A DNA stretch of 64,000 nt from Mesorhizobium sp. SOD10. GTDB lineage: Bacteria > Pseudomonadota > Alphaproteobacteria > Rhizobiales > Rhizobiaceae. The stretch spans positions 62,001 through 126,000 of the forward strand of contig CCNA01000022.1 of NCBI GenBank assembly GCA_000824805.1. Reading direction: 5' to 3'. Both the position numbers and the translations under genes were made by a program. Below, piece after piece: positions 40,279 through 47,504 of the stretch. The notes beneath the pieces are model-generated. The model was not told where the DNA came from, ran no database searches, and worked only from the letters and a program-made list of their open reading frames with translations. How positions within the stretch are numbered: the first letter of the stretch is position 1; the number at the start of each line of letters is the position of its first letter.

Positions 40279-40309
40279 AAATGGCGGCCGTCGAGGACGG
40301 CCGCCATTT
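40279..40309. terminator. Bidirectional intrinsic terminator
   Basis: ATGGCGGCCGTC (40281-40292) and GACGGCCGCCAT (40296-40307) form a perfect 12-pair stem with a GAG loop, extended by A-T pairs on both sides. It stands between the convergent genes at 39995 and 40333 and can serve both. Confidence 0.8.
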
Positions 40310-40332
40310 CTGTTTCAAATCTCGTCGATCGT

Positions 40333-40635
40333 TCAGCGCCGGCTGACGAGAAGCCCGGCAAGCAACCCGACCACGACAAGGCCGACGGCCACCGCCGTTG
40401 CCGGATGATCGCGCGCCGTACGCTCGATCGCCCTGCCCCTGCGGCTTATTGCCGGTAACGCCTCCTGGAGGCGATCGGCAAGTTGCGTGTAATAGTCGGA
40501 CGCCATCTCGCTGCCGTCCTCGTAATAGGCGCCACCGCGCCTGGCCAAAACTTTCTTGAGATCGTGCAATTGCCGCGAAAGCGCCGCGACCTGCTTGTCG
40601 ATATCGACGTCGGAGAGTGTCGAAAACGATGCCAT
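40333..40635 (-). CDS. ElaB/YgaM (DUF883)-like membrane-anchored protein
   Basis: A 100-residue protein. A charged N-terminal helical part (DIDKQVAALSRQLHDLKKVL) leads into the pattern RAIERTARDHPATAVAVGLV and a single C-terminal membrane helix ending in SRR. This is the layout of ElaB/YqjD/YgaM proteins, which are tail-anchored in the inner membrane and in E. coli associate with ribosomes in stationary phase. That role is transferred by family. It is the last gene before a bidirectional terminator and lies downstream of the merR gene on the same strand. Confidence 0.8.
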   Translation of the reverse strand: MASFSTLSDVDIDKQVAALSRQLHDLKKVLARRGGAYYEDGSEMASDYYTQLADRLQEALPAISRRGRAIERTARDHPATAVAVGLVVVGLLAGLLVSRR

Positions 40636-40725
40636 GCTTGTTGTCCTTCTCTTCGAGAAGGCCTAACGCATGGACGACAAGCCAGTTCCTGCGGGCCGAC
40701 CGCGCCGCATCGGCATGATGGCCGT

Positions 40726-41265
40726 TCAACGGACCTGGTCGAGCAGGCGTTTGCACTCCAGCAGATCGAACAGCGCCTCCTGCAGCAGGGCCCGATTGTC
40801 ACGCGACAATTTCGAGGAGTCGGGTTGGACGGGACCTTCGTCATCGCTCTTGCCGAGGCCGAAGAAACGGCGGCTGGGCTTCACCTTGGGCTGGCCGACC
40901 AGCGCGTCCTCGTCGCCGCGCGGCTGGGCGGCCGCCGTAAGCGGCACCTGCTCGGCCTGGCGGCGCTGGGCGATCGCCTCCACGGCGGCCATGTCGCCAT
41001 TGCCGATGGCGACCAGAAAATGATTGCCGTTCTCGCGCAACAGCTTCTGCACGCCTTTGATCGTGTAGCCCTGATCATAGAGCATATGCCTGATGCCCTT
41101 GATGAGCTCGACGTCCTGCGGCCGGTAGTAGCGCCGGCCGCCGCCACGCTTCATCGGTTTGATCTGGGTGAAGCGCGTCTCCCAGAAACGCAGCACATGC
41201 TGCGGCAAATCGAGGTCTTCCGCGACTTCGCTGATGGTGCGGAAAGCATCGGGGCTCTTGTCCAT
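40726..41265 (-). CDS. MerR-family transcriptional regulator
   Basis: A 179-residue MerR-type protein. Residues 8-75 form the winged helix-turn-helix (AFRTISEVAEDLDLPQHVLR, GGGRRYYRPQDVELIKGIRH, YTIKGVQKLLRENG). The C-terminal part is a short, low-complexity region rather than a classical effector domain and ends in NRALLQEALFDLLECKRLLD. This gene follows ihfA in the fixed alphaproteobacterial plsX-fabH-ihfA-merR order. GGAGGATT precedes ATG 41265. Its target is unknown. Confidence 0.9.
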   Translation of the reverse strand: MDKSPDAFRTISEVAEDLDLPQHVLRFWETRFTQIKPMKRGGGRRYYRPQDVELIKGIRHMLYDQGYTIKGVQKLLRENGNHFLVAIGNGDMAAVEAIAQRRQAEQVPLTAAAQPRGDEDALVGQPKVKPSRRFFGLGKSDDEGPVQPDSSKLSRDNRALLQEALFDLLECKRLLDQVR

Positions 41266-41358
41266 GGGCCAATCCTCCACGCTGGACCACGATCCGGGCA
41301 TGATACCGAATCGCCCCTTATTTCAGCGGTTTATGAAACGATATTCAAGCCCAGCGTC

Positions 41359-41376
41359 AAAACCGCCGGCGGTTTT
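41359..41376 (-). terminator. Short palindrome after ihfA, weak terminator candidate
   Basis: AAAACCGCC directly abuts GGCGGTTTT, an 18-base perfect palindrome 20 bases beyond the ihfA stop. As RNA it can form a seven-pair stem with a CCGG loop and ends in four U. It could partly separate ihfA from merR. Confidence 0.45.
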
Positions 41377-41396
41377 CAACCGTATTCGTCAGCAAA

Positions 41397-41720
41397 CTAC
41401 TTGCTGCCCTTGCCCTTGCTGTTCTGGTGCGAACGCAGGATCCGGTTCTTGAGCACATTCGACGATTTGAACGTCATCACCCGGCGCGGCAGGATCGGCA
41501 CTTCCTCGCCCGTCTTGGGATTGCGGCCGATGCGCTCGTTCTTGGAACGGACATGGAAGGTGGCGAAGGAAGACAGCTTCACCGTCTCGCCTCGAACGAT
41601 GGCCTCGCAGATCTCATCCAGGACGGCCTCGACGAGCTCGGCCGATTCAGTTCGCGACAAGCCAACCTTCCGGTAAACGGCTTCAGCTAGGTCGGCACGC
41701 GTAAGTGTCTTTCCCCCCAT
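41397..41720 (-). CDS. ihfA: Integration host factor subunit alpha
   Basis: A 107-residue HU/IHF-fold protein. The N-terminal helices read GKTLTRADLAEAVYRKVGLS, and the DNA-bending beta arm carries IGRNPKTGEEVPILPRRVMT with the proline that intercalates at the kink. The C-terminus is slightly longer than in enteric IHF and rich in lysine and serine. It forms a heterodimer with IHF-beta (encoded elsewhere) and bends DNA in recombination and promoter control. It sits between fabH and merR in the conserved order. Confidence 0.93.
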   Translation of the reverse strand: MGGKTLTRADLAEAVYRKVGLSRTESAELVEAVLDEICEAIVRGETVKLSSFATFHVRSKNERIGRNPKTGEEVPILPRRVMTFKSSNVLKNRILRSHQNSKGKGSK

Positions 41721-41823
41721 GCGACCGTCCCATCTGCTCGCAACACGTAAATCGATACAGGTAAAGGCAGAGCCTAAGTAATTGATCCGGCAAGGTCAAG
41801 AACCGAACCGGCGCGTTCGGCAC

Positions 41824-42795
41824 TTACCAGCGGAGCAATACCGCGCCCCAGGTGAAACCTCCACCCATCGCCTCGAGAAGCACAAGGTCGCCCTTCTTGA
41901 TGCGGCCGTCGGCGACGGCCACCGAGAGAGCGAGCGGCACCGAGGCAGCCGAGGTGTTACCGTGTAGATCGACGGTGACCACCACTTTCTCTTCGGCAAT
42001 CCCGAGCTTCTTGGCGGAAGCGTCAATAATCCGTTTATTGGCTTGATGCGGCACGAACCAGTCGAGGTCCTCGGCCGTTATGCCGGCCTGGCCGAAGGTC
42101 GCCTCGATGACATCGGTGATCATGCCGACGGCATGCTTGAACACTTCACGGCCTTCCATCCTGAGATGACCGACGGTTCCCGTGGTCGAAGGGCCGCCGT
42201 CGACGAAGAGCTTGTCCTTGTGCACGCCGTCCGAGCGCAAGCTTGCCGCCAAAACGCCGCGATCGGTGATCGCCCCGGCGCCCTCTTCCGCTTCGAGAAC
42301 CAGCGCGCCGGCGCCGTCGCCAAACAGCACGCAGGTTGAGCGGTCGCTCCAGTCGAGGATGCGCGAGAATGTTTCCGAGCCGATCACCAGGACGCGTTTG
42401 GCGAGGCCGCCGCGGATATAAAGGTCGGCGGTGGCGACGGCGTAGACGAAGCCCGAGCATACGGCCTGCATGTCGAAGGCGAAGCCGTGATGCATGCCGA
42501 GCCGGTTCTGGATTTCGACGGCAGTCGCCGGGAACGTGTTGTTGGGCGTCGAGGTCGCCAGGATGATGAGGTCGATATCGGCGGGTGTCATGCCGGCGCT
42601 GTCGAGCGCGGCGCGCGCGGCCGCCTCTCCGAGCGAGGCCGTCGTCTCGTCGTCGGCCGCGACGTGGCGCTGGCGAATGCCGGTGCGCTGGACGATCCAC
42701 TCGTCGGAGGTCTCGACCATGCCTTCGAAATCGGCATTCTTCATGATGCGGCGGGGCAGCGCGGCACCATTGCCGCGCACGACTGATCTGATCAA
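41824..42795 (-). CDS. fabH: 3-oxoacyl-ACP synthase III
   Basis: A 323-residue KAS III. The catalytic triad is visible: C113 in MQAVCSGFVYA, the histidine in WFVPHQANKRII and the asparagine in HGNTSAASVPLA. It condenses acetyl-CoA with malonyl-ACP to start fatty-acid elongation. The GGGFTWGAVLLRW C-terminus is complete. It begins nine bases after plsX and lies 103 bases before ihfA, all in the same direction. Confidence 0.97.
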   Translation of the reverse strand: MIRSVVRGNGAALPRRIMKNADFEGMVETSDEWIVQRTGIRQRHVAADDETTASLGEAAARAALDSAGMTPADIDLIILATSTPNNTFPATAVEIQNRLGMHHGFAFDMQAVCSGFVYAVATADLYIRGGLAKRVLVIGSETFSRILDWSDRSTCVLFGDGAGALVLEAEEGAGAITDRGVLAASLRSDGVHKDKLFVDGGPSTTGTVGHLRMEGREVFKHAVGMITDVIEATFGQAGITAEDLDWFVPHQANKRIIDASAKKLGIAEEKVVVTVDLHGNTSAASVPLALSVAVADGRIKKGDLVLLEAMGGGFTWGAVLLRW

Positions 42796-42804
42796 AGCTC
42801 GTTC

Positions 42805-43875
42805 CTATTCCTCGGCGTCGGCGGCGACACCGGATTTCCTGTTTGCCTGCGCAGTCGGGTTGCGCGCATGGAACAGATCGAGGTCGGCCTCGATCCGGTC
42901 AAGCAGATTGTTGCGCACCATGTCGTAGCCGAGCTCGATGGCTGCCGCGAAGCCATCCGAATCGGCGCCGCCATGGCTCTTCACCACGATGCCGTTCAAC
43001 CCCAGGAAGACGCCGCCATTGGAGCGACCGACATCCATCTTTTCGCGCAGCCTGTCGAAGGCGCCCTTGGCGAAGACATAGCCGATCTTGGCCATGAGCG
43101 TGCGGCTCATGGCGGCGCGCAAATAGCCGGCGATCTGCCTTGCGGTGCCTTCGGCCGTCTTGAGCGCGATGTTTCCGGCAAAGCCTTCGGTGACCACCAC
43201 GTCGACCGTTCCCTTGCCGATATCGTCGCCCTCGACGAAGCCGCGATAGTTCATCGAGGCCATGTTGGCCTCACGCAGCATGCGGCCGGCTTCCTTGACC
43301 TCTTCCTGGCCCTTGATCTCCTCGACGCCGACATTGAGTAGGCCGACGCTCGGCCGCTCGACGCCGAACACCGAGCGCGCCATGCCGGTGCCCAGAATGG
43401 CGAAATCGATAAGCTGATGCGCATCGGCGCCGATGGTGGCGCCGACATCGAGCACCACGCTTTCGCCGCGCGTCGTGGGCCAGAGCGCCGCGATCGCCGG
43501 GCGGTCGATGGTGGCCATGGTGCGCAGGCAGAATTTCGACATCGCCATCAGCGCGCCGGTGTTGCCGGCCGAGATGCAGGCCTGCGCCCCGCCGTTCTTG
43601 ACCGCCTCGACGGCCTTCCACATCGACGACTTCCAGCGGCCGTGGCGCAAGGCCTGGCTCGGCTTGTCGTCCATGCGCACGGCGACCTCGCAATGGACGA
43701 ACTCACTCACCTCGCCGAGTTTCGGAAATTTCGCAAGCTCGGGACGCACCACGTCCTCGCGGCCGTAGATGACGAAGCGGATGTCAGGACGGCGTATGGC
43801 GACCGTCATCAGCGCCGGGATGACCACGCTCGGTCCGTGATCGCCGCCCATGGCATCGATGGAAATCCTGATCAC
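42805..43875 (-). CDS. plsX: Phosphate acyltransferase PlsX
   Basis: A 356-residue PlsX. Diagnostic stretches are ISIDAMGGDHGPSVVIPALM at the N-terminus, ACISAGNTGALMAMSKFCLR, and GFVEGDDIGKGTVDVVVTEG. The enzyme converts acyl-ACP to acyl phosphate for phospholipid synthesis and associates with the inner membrane. It starts the plsX-fabH-ihfA-merR group and is preceded, after 130 bases, by the DUF177 gene. No rpmF gene is found in that gap, unlike in gammaproteobacteria. Confidence 0.97.
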   Translation of the reverse strand: MIRISIDAMGGDHGPSVVIPALMTVAIRRPDIRFVIYGREDVVRPELAKFPKLGEVSEFVHCEVAVRMDDKPSQALRHGRWKSSMWKAVEAVKNGGAQACISAGNTGALMAMSKFCLRTMATIDRPAIAALWPTTRGESVVLDVGATIGADAHQLIDFAILGTGMARSVFGVERPSVGLLNVGVEEIKGQEEVKEAGRMLREANMASMNYRGFVEGDDIGKGTVDVVVTEGFAGNIALKTAEGTARQIAGYLRAAMSRTLMAKIGYVFAKGAFDRLREKMDVGRSNGGVFLGLNGIVVKSHGGADSDGFAAAIELGYDMVRNNLLDRIEADLDLFHARNPTAQANRKSGVAADAEE

Positions 43876-44005
43876 GTGGTATTTTTCTCACGGTTTGCCT
43901 GGCTTGCGGCGAACGCCTGCCAAGGTAAGGGGGCTCGCGAAGGTTCGGCGAAAATAGCGGTTTTGGGCTGACGCACAACCAACTTTTCCAAAATCCGGAC
44001 CACTC

Positions 44006-44554
44006 TCAGGATTTTCCAAGCAGCGAACGCAGCTTTTTCTGGAATTCGCTTTCCTCAGGCTGGTCGTCGCCGGCAACATCGAGCGACGCCCCCGGCTTAC
44101 GCGGATAGGGATCGATCGCCAGGCCGAAAAACTGCTCCGCCAGCGCGCCGACGTCGATGGTGTCGCCGGAAAATGTCTCCGGGCTGTCCGGTCCGTCGGC
44201 GTCGAGGATGATCTCGCCGCCGCCCTCGAAACCTTCGCGCCCAAGCTTCGACTGCTCGGGCAGAAACAGCGCCTCGACCGGCTCGTCGATATGCGCGCTG
44301 ACCGGATCCAGGGTGACGATGCAGGCTTGCGTGATGTCGGCCTCGACGCGGCCGGTGACCTTGACGCCATTGCGGTTCCAGGAGGTCACGAGCAGCTCGG
44401 CGCGATAGCTTTCGACCGAAAGCAGATCGTGTTCGGCGGCAAGCGCTTGACGCTGGCGTTCATCGGCCTCGACCACGACGGGCAGGCCCTTTTGCGGCAG
44501 CCGCGCGACATTGGCGACAAAGGATACCGGGCTTTGCAATTCGGCGTCTTTCAT
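44006..44554 (-). CDS. DUF177 (YceD) family protein
   Basis: A 182-residue protein of the YceD/DUF177 family. The conserved part is the strand GVKVTGRVEADITQACIVTL with its single cysteine, then VSAHIDEPVEALFLPEQ, and the acidic GDTIDVGALAEQFFGLAIDP. YceD-type proteins are tied to 23S rRNA or L32 accumulation in plants and bacteria; the role here is by family. AAGGAGG sits five bases before ATG 44554, and an ATG at 44557 is also possible. It follows the ubiquinol-cytochrome c chaperone gene by 11 bases. Confidence 0.87.
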   Translation of the reverse strand: MKDAELQSPVSFVANVARLPQKGLPVVVEADERQRQALAAEHDLLSVESYRAELLVTSWNRNGVKVTGRVEADITQACIVTLDPVSAHIDEPVEALFLPEQSKLGREGFEGGGEIILDADGPDSPETFSGDTIDVGALAEQFFGLAIDPYPRKPGASLDVAGDDQPEESEFQKKLRSLLGKS

Positions 44555-44565
44555 CATGGCCTCCT

Positions 44566-45108
44566 TCACGCGGTCCCGGCGGCCGGGAACGCGGCAGTGC
44601 CGGCGACGATCGATTCGGTCGGCTGCGCGGCAAGCTTCCGCGAGGCCTCGCGGACATAGTCCGCCAGCAGCGGCGCGTGCGGCCAGGAGCCGGCGTCCGG
44701 CCTGACATTGCGGGCAAGCGCCGCCGCAAGCGCCAGCCGATCGTCCTGCCCGAGCGCGTCGTCATAAGCGGCCGTGCGGCCGTAAAACATCTTTGCCAGC
44801 TTCTTCATGCGCTTGGGCACGCCGACATCGCTGATGCCGAGCTCGCGCAGCGAATGCTCGACATCGAGAAAGAACTCGTCGATCAGCACTTGCGCGACCT
44901 CGGCGGCCACACCTTGCTCGCCATGCAACCGATGCTGGACGAGATACATGTGCAGCGACAGCATCTCGAAGCGGCCGAGCGGCGTATCCGGCACATTCCA
45001 GTCGGAATAAAACACCGTTTGCCGCGCCGCCGCCACGATTTGTGCGTAGAGCGCGTCGGTGATAGCGCGGTTGGCATTGCGTTCGCGGCCAAAAAGGCGC
45101 TGGAACAT
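44566..45108 (-). CDS. Ubiquinol-cytochrome c chaperone family protein (CBP3-like)
   Basis: A 180-residue protein matching the UPF0174/CBP3 family (Ubiq_cyt_C_chap). Conserved parts are TVFYSDWNVPDTPLGRFEML, SLHMYLVQHRLHGE and FFLDVEHSLRELGISDVGVP with RMKKLAKMFYGR. Mitochondrial CBP3 helps assemble the cytochrome bc1 complex. ATG 45108 (MFQRLFGRERN) is preferred; the frame is open to 45162 with other starts. It is divergent from bamE with about 115 bases between the starts, a fixed arrangement in alphaproteobacteria. Confidence 0.88.
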   Translation of the reverse strand: MFQRLFGRERNANRAITDALYAQIVAAARQTVFYSDWNVPDTPLGRFEMLSLHMYLVQHRLHGEQGVAAEVAQVLIDEFFLDVEHSLRELGISDVGVPKRMKKLAKMFYGRTAAYDDALGQDDRLALAAALARNVRPDAGSWPHAPLLADYVREASRKLAAQPTESIVAGTAAFPAAGTA

Positions 45109-45225
45109 CGAGGGCGGTCTCCCGGGGACCTGTTGTTTAATTTGGCCTTGTTGCATCGGCATCGAAGCTGGTTTACCGGTTTTGCGGCCCAGCGCAAGTT
45201 GCGGGGATGTTATGGAGAATTGTTG

Positions 45226-45750
45226 TTGGGTGCGCTGAAATTCAAGTCGTTCTTTGCGCCCGCCCAGGTGGGCGTGGCTTCGCTGCTGGTCGTGGTATCA
45301 GCGCTTTCCGCCTGCAATTCGTCCAAGATGTTCGGCGATCTCCATCCAAGCGAGACGCTGACGAAAGGCTACGTCATCGACCAGCAGGCGATCGATTCGG
45401 TACCGGTCGGGTCGAGCCGCGAACAGGTGCTTTTGGCGCTGGGCACGCCGTCGACGACGGCGACCTTCGATAACGAGGCCTTCTACTACATCTCGCAAAC
45501 GCGCAAGCGCTACGTCGCCTTCGACAACCCCCGGATCATCGACCAGCATGTGCTGGCGGTCTATTTCGGCGCCGACGGCCGCGTCACCCAGATCGCCAAT
45601 TACGGCCTCAAGGACGGCAAGATCTTCGACTTCATCTCGCGGACGACGCCGACCGGCGGCAAGGACCAGAACTTCCTTAGCCAGATCATCAGCGGTGCGA
45701 GCAAGCTGGCACCTGGCATCCCCGGCGGCGGCAGCGGCGGTACGCCTTAA
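45226..45750 (+). CDS. bamE: Outer-membrane assembly lipoprotein BamE (SmpA/OmlA)
   Basis: A 174-residue lipoprotein. A signal peptide ends in the lipobox VVSALSACNSS. The BamE domain follows: VIDQQAIDSVPVGSSREQVL, then LALGTPSTTATFDNEAFYYI and VLAVYFGADGRVTQIANYGL, giving the alpha-alpha-beta-beta-beta fold. The C-terminus is a glycine-rich tail. It belongs to the BAM complex that inserts outer-membrane beta barrels. I place the start at TTG 45226, seven bases after a GGAGA site; the long upstream open frame is not coding. A terminator follows the gene. Confidence 0.88.
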   Translation: MGALKFKSFFAPAQVGVASLLVVVSALSACNSSKMFGDLHPSETLTKGYVIDQQAIDSVPVGSSREQVLLALGTPSTTATFDNEAFYYISQTRKRYVAFDNPRIIDQHVLAVYFGADGRVTQIANYGLKDGKIFDFISRTTPTGGKDQNFLSQIISGASKLAPGIPGGGSGGTP

Positions 45751-45780
45751 GTCTATCGACGGCCTGCAGAATAATCAGCA

Positions 45781-45804
45781 CCCGCCGCCTCGGCGGCGGG
45801 TTTT
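45781..45804 (+). terminator. Intrinsic terminator of bamE
   Basis: CCCGCCGCC (45781-45789) pairs with GGCGGCGGG (45792-45800) over a minimal TC loop, followed by TTTTG. It is 30 bases after the bamE stop. Confidence 0.85.
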
Positions 45805-45882
45805 GTTTACGCGCAGCCAGGACGCATACTTGCTTATATTCCCGCGTCCCCCTATCAATTTGCTGGGGATTGGGGACCTATC

Positions 45883-46428
45883 ATGAGCAACAGCGATCGC
45901 ACTGTGCCGCAAGGCTGGATGGCGACGGGCACGCCTGACCGGCAGACCGTCACACCTGACTGGCTTGTCGTCGATGCGCCGACAATCGACGGCGTCGCGC
46001 TCAAGGAAATCCGACCTGTCGCGACTTCGACCGGCTACCTCACTGAGGTCTTTCGCGAAGAATGGGATCTCGACGGACTTCCCGTCGGACAGGTGTTTCA
46101 GCGCACGCTTTATCCCGGCGCGGTGACGGGATGGCATGCCCATGGCGTCACAACCGACCGGCTTTTTTGCTCGGTGGGCAGCGTTCGCATCTCACTGTTC
46201 GACGGTCGCAAGGCCTCGCCGACATTCGGCACGGTTTGGCACAAGATTGTCGGAGCGGTCAGGCCCGCGATCGTCGTCATTCCGCCCGGCGTCTGGCACG
46301 GTGTGGTCGCGCTCGGACCGGAAACGGCGTTGGTGCTCAACCTCGTCGACAAGGCCTACGCCTATGACGCGCCCGATCATTGGCGCCTGCCGCCGGACAC
46401 GGAACAGATTCCCTACAAGCTGGTGTAG
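45883..46428 (+). CDS. RmlC-like cupin (dTDP-4-dehydrorhamnose 3,5-epimerase family)
   Basis: A 181-residue cupin. The pattern VFQRTLYPGAVTGWHAHGVT followed by DRLFCSVGSVRISLFDGR and VVIPPGVWHGVVALG recalls dTDP-sugar epimerase-like proteins: the W-H-A-H pair and the later W-H lie where the sugar-binding histidines occur. It lacks the long N-terminal part of classical RmlC. It may epimerise or isomerise a nucleotide sugar, and its pairing with a GT2 gene one base after its stop fits a glycan role. ATG 45883 has a GGGGA site. Confidence 0.75.
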   Translation: MSNSDRTVPQGWMATGTPDRQTVTPDWLVVDAPTIDGVALKEIRPVATSTGYLTEVFREEWDLDGLPVGQVFQRTLYPGAVTGWHAHGVTTDRLFCSVGSVRISLFDGRKASPTFGTVWHKIVGAVRPAIVVIPPGVWHGVVALGPETALVLNLVDKAYAYDAPDHWRLPPDTEQIPYKLV

Positions 46429-46429
46429 C

Positions 46430-47419
46430 GTGGAACAGGGCGGTCAAGGCGCGCCAACAGGGCGGATCGAACCTCTTGTCTCGGTTATCATCGCGACTCA
46501 CAACCGCCCGGCGGTCCTGCGCCAGACGCTGAAGAGCCTCGTCGGTCAGACTCTGCAGAACTGGGAAGCCATAGTCATTGGGGACGCCTGCCGGCCGGAC
46601 ACCGCGACAACGGTCGCCGCTTTCGGCGACGCCCGCATCTCCTATATCGATCTTCCAGTGAATTTCGGCGAGCAGTCGGGGCCGAACAATATCGGCTTTG
46701 CCAGAGCACGCGGCCGTTTCGTTGCCATATTGAACCATGACGATCTCTGGTTTCCCGACCATCTGACGTCCATGAGCGGCTGGATCGACGCCACCGGCGC
46801 CGATGTGGTGATCGCCCGAGGTGCTGTCATCGAGTCGACCGCGAGCAAAGGTTCCAGGCATATGATCCTCGGGATGGGGCGGGACGGCTTCTATGACCCG
46901 GTCACCACCGTCGGATTCGGCTCCGCGCAAATGATACGTCGGACGTCGCTGCCAAGGCTTGGGCCGTGGCGGCCGGCCAGCCAGTGCGTTTGCGAAAGTT
47001 CCCAGGACTGGCTGTTCCGTGCCTGGCGCAAGGGTGCGGTGATCGCGACAATGCCTCATCTGACCGTGCTCATGCTGCATTCGGGCAAGCGCGAAGGCAG
47101 CTATGCGCGGGACACGGCGCGGGAGCAGGAAGAACTGATGGACGCGATGAATACGCCTGACGCGTTGCGCGTGAGGATTCTCGGCAACGCCGAAGAACCT
47201 GCTCCCCTCAAGCGCTCCCGCTACCTCAAACGCAGGCTGCTGGCTGCCCTCGGCGTCCATCCGCGGGCGCGTTCCTTCCGCCGCCAGTTTCGCCGCGGCG
47301 CGTTCATGGCCATGCTGCGCCAGACACGCGGCTTGACGCCGATGCCAGAGCGAGAACCGGACGCCGCCGCGTTGCTGGCCCGCTACAGCCATGGCAGCGA
47401 AAGGCCGGAAGCCAGTTAA
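46430..47419 (+). CDS. Glycosyltransferase family 2 protein
   Basis: A 329-residue GT-A enzyme. The fold begins with VSVIIATHNRPAVLRQTLKS, the nucleotide-sugar site is GDARISYIDLPVNFGEQSGP, and the metal-binding motif reads LNHDDLWFPDHL (a D-D in place of D-x-D). The C-terminal 100 residues are basic and arginine-rich (RRLLAALGVHPRARSFRRQF), possibly for membrane contact. It starts at GTG 46430, one base after the cupin stop, so the two are almost certainly co-translated. The acceptor and sugar are unknown. Confidence 0.87.
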   Translation: MEQGGQGAPTGRIEPLVSVIIATHNRPAVLRQTLKSLVGQTLQNWEAIVIGDACRPDTATTVAAFGDARISYIDLPVNFGEQSGPNNIGFARARGRFVAILNHDDLWFPDHLTSMSGWIDATGADVVIARGAVIESTASKGSRHMILGMGRDGFYDPVTTVGFGSAQMIRRTSLPRLGPWRPASQCVCESSQDWLFRAWRKGAVIATMPHLTVLMLHSGKREGSYARDTAREQEELMDAMNTPDALRVRILGNAEEPAPLKRSRYLKRRLLAALGVHPRARSFRRQFRRGAFMAMLRQTRGLTPMPEREPDAAALLARYSHGSERPEAS

Positions 47420-47450
47420 GCGCCCCGGCGGGACGCAGAATGTGGTGCCG

Positions 47451-47483
47451 AAAAAAGCCCGCGGGATCGCTCCCGCGGGCTTT
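47451..47483 (-). terminator. Intrinsic terminator of hppA
   Basis: AAAGCCCGCGGGA (47454-47466) and TCCCGCGGGCTTT (47471-47483) form a perfect 13-pair stem with a TCGC loop. On the minus strand it ends in a T6 run (A6 at 47451-47456). It is 21 bases after the hppA stop. Confidence 0.88.
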
Positions 47484-47504
47484 GTCCTGGAACAGTTGCC
47501 GCTA

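Noticed and set aside
43876..44005. rpmF (ribosomal protein L32) between the DUF177 gene and plsX
   Set aside because: The 130-base gap has no frame with the L32 pattern on either strand; L32 is encoded elsewhere in this lineage.
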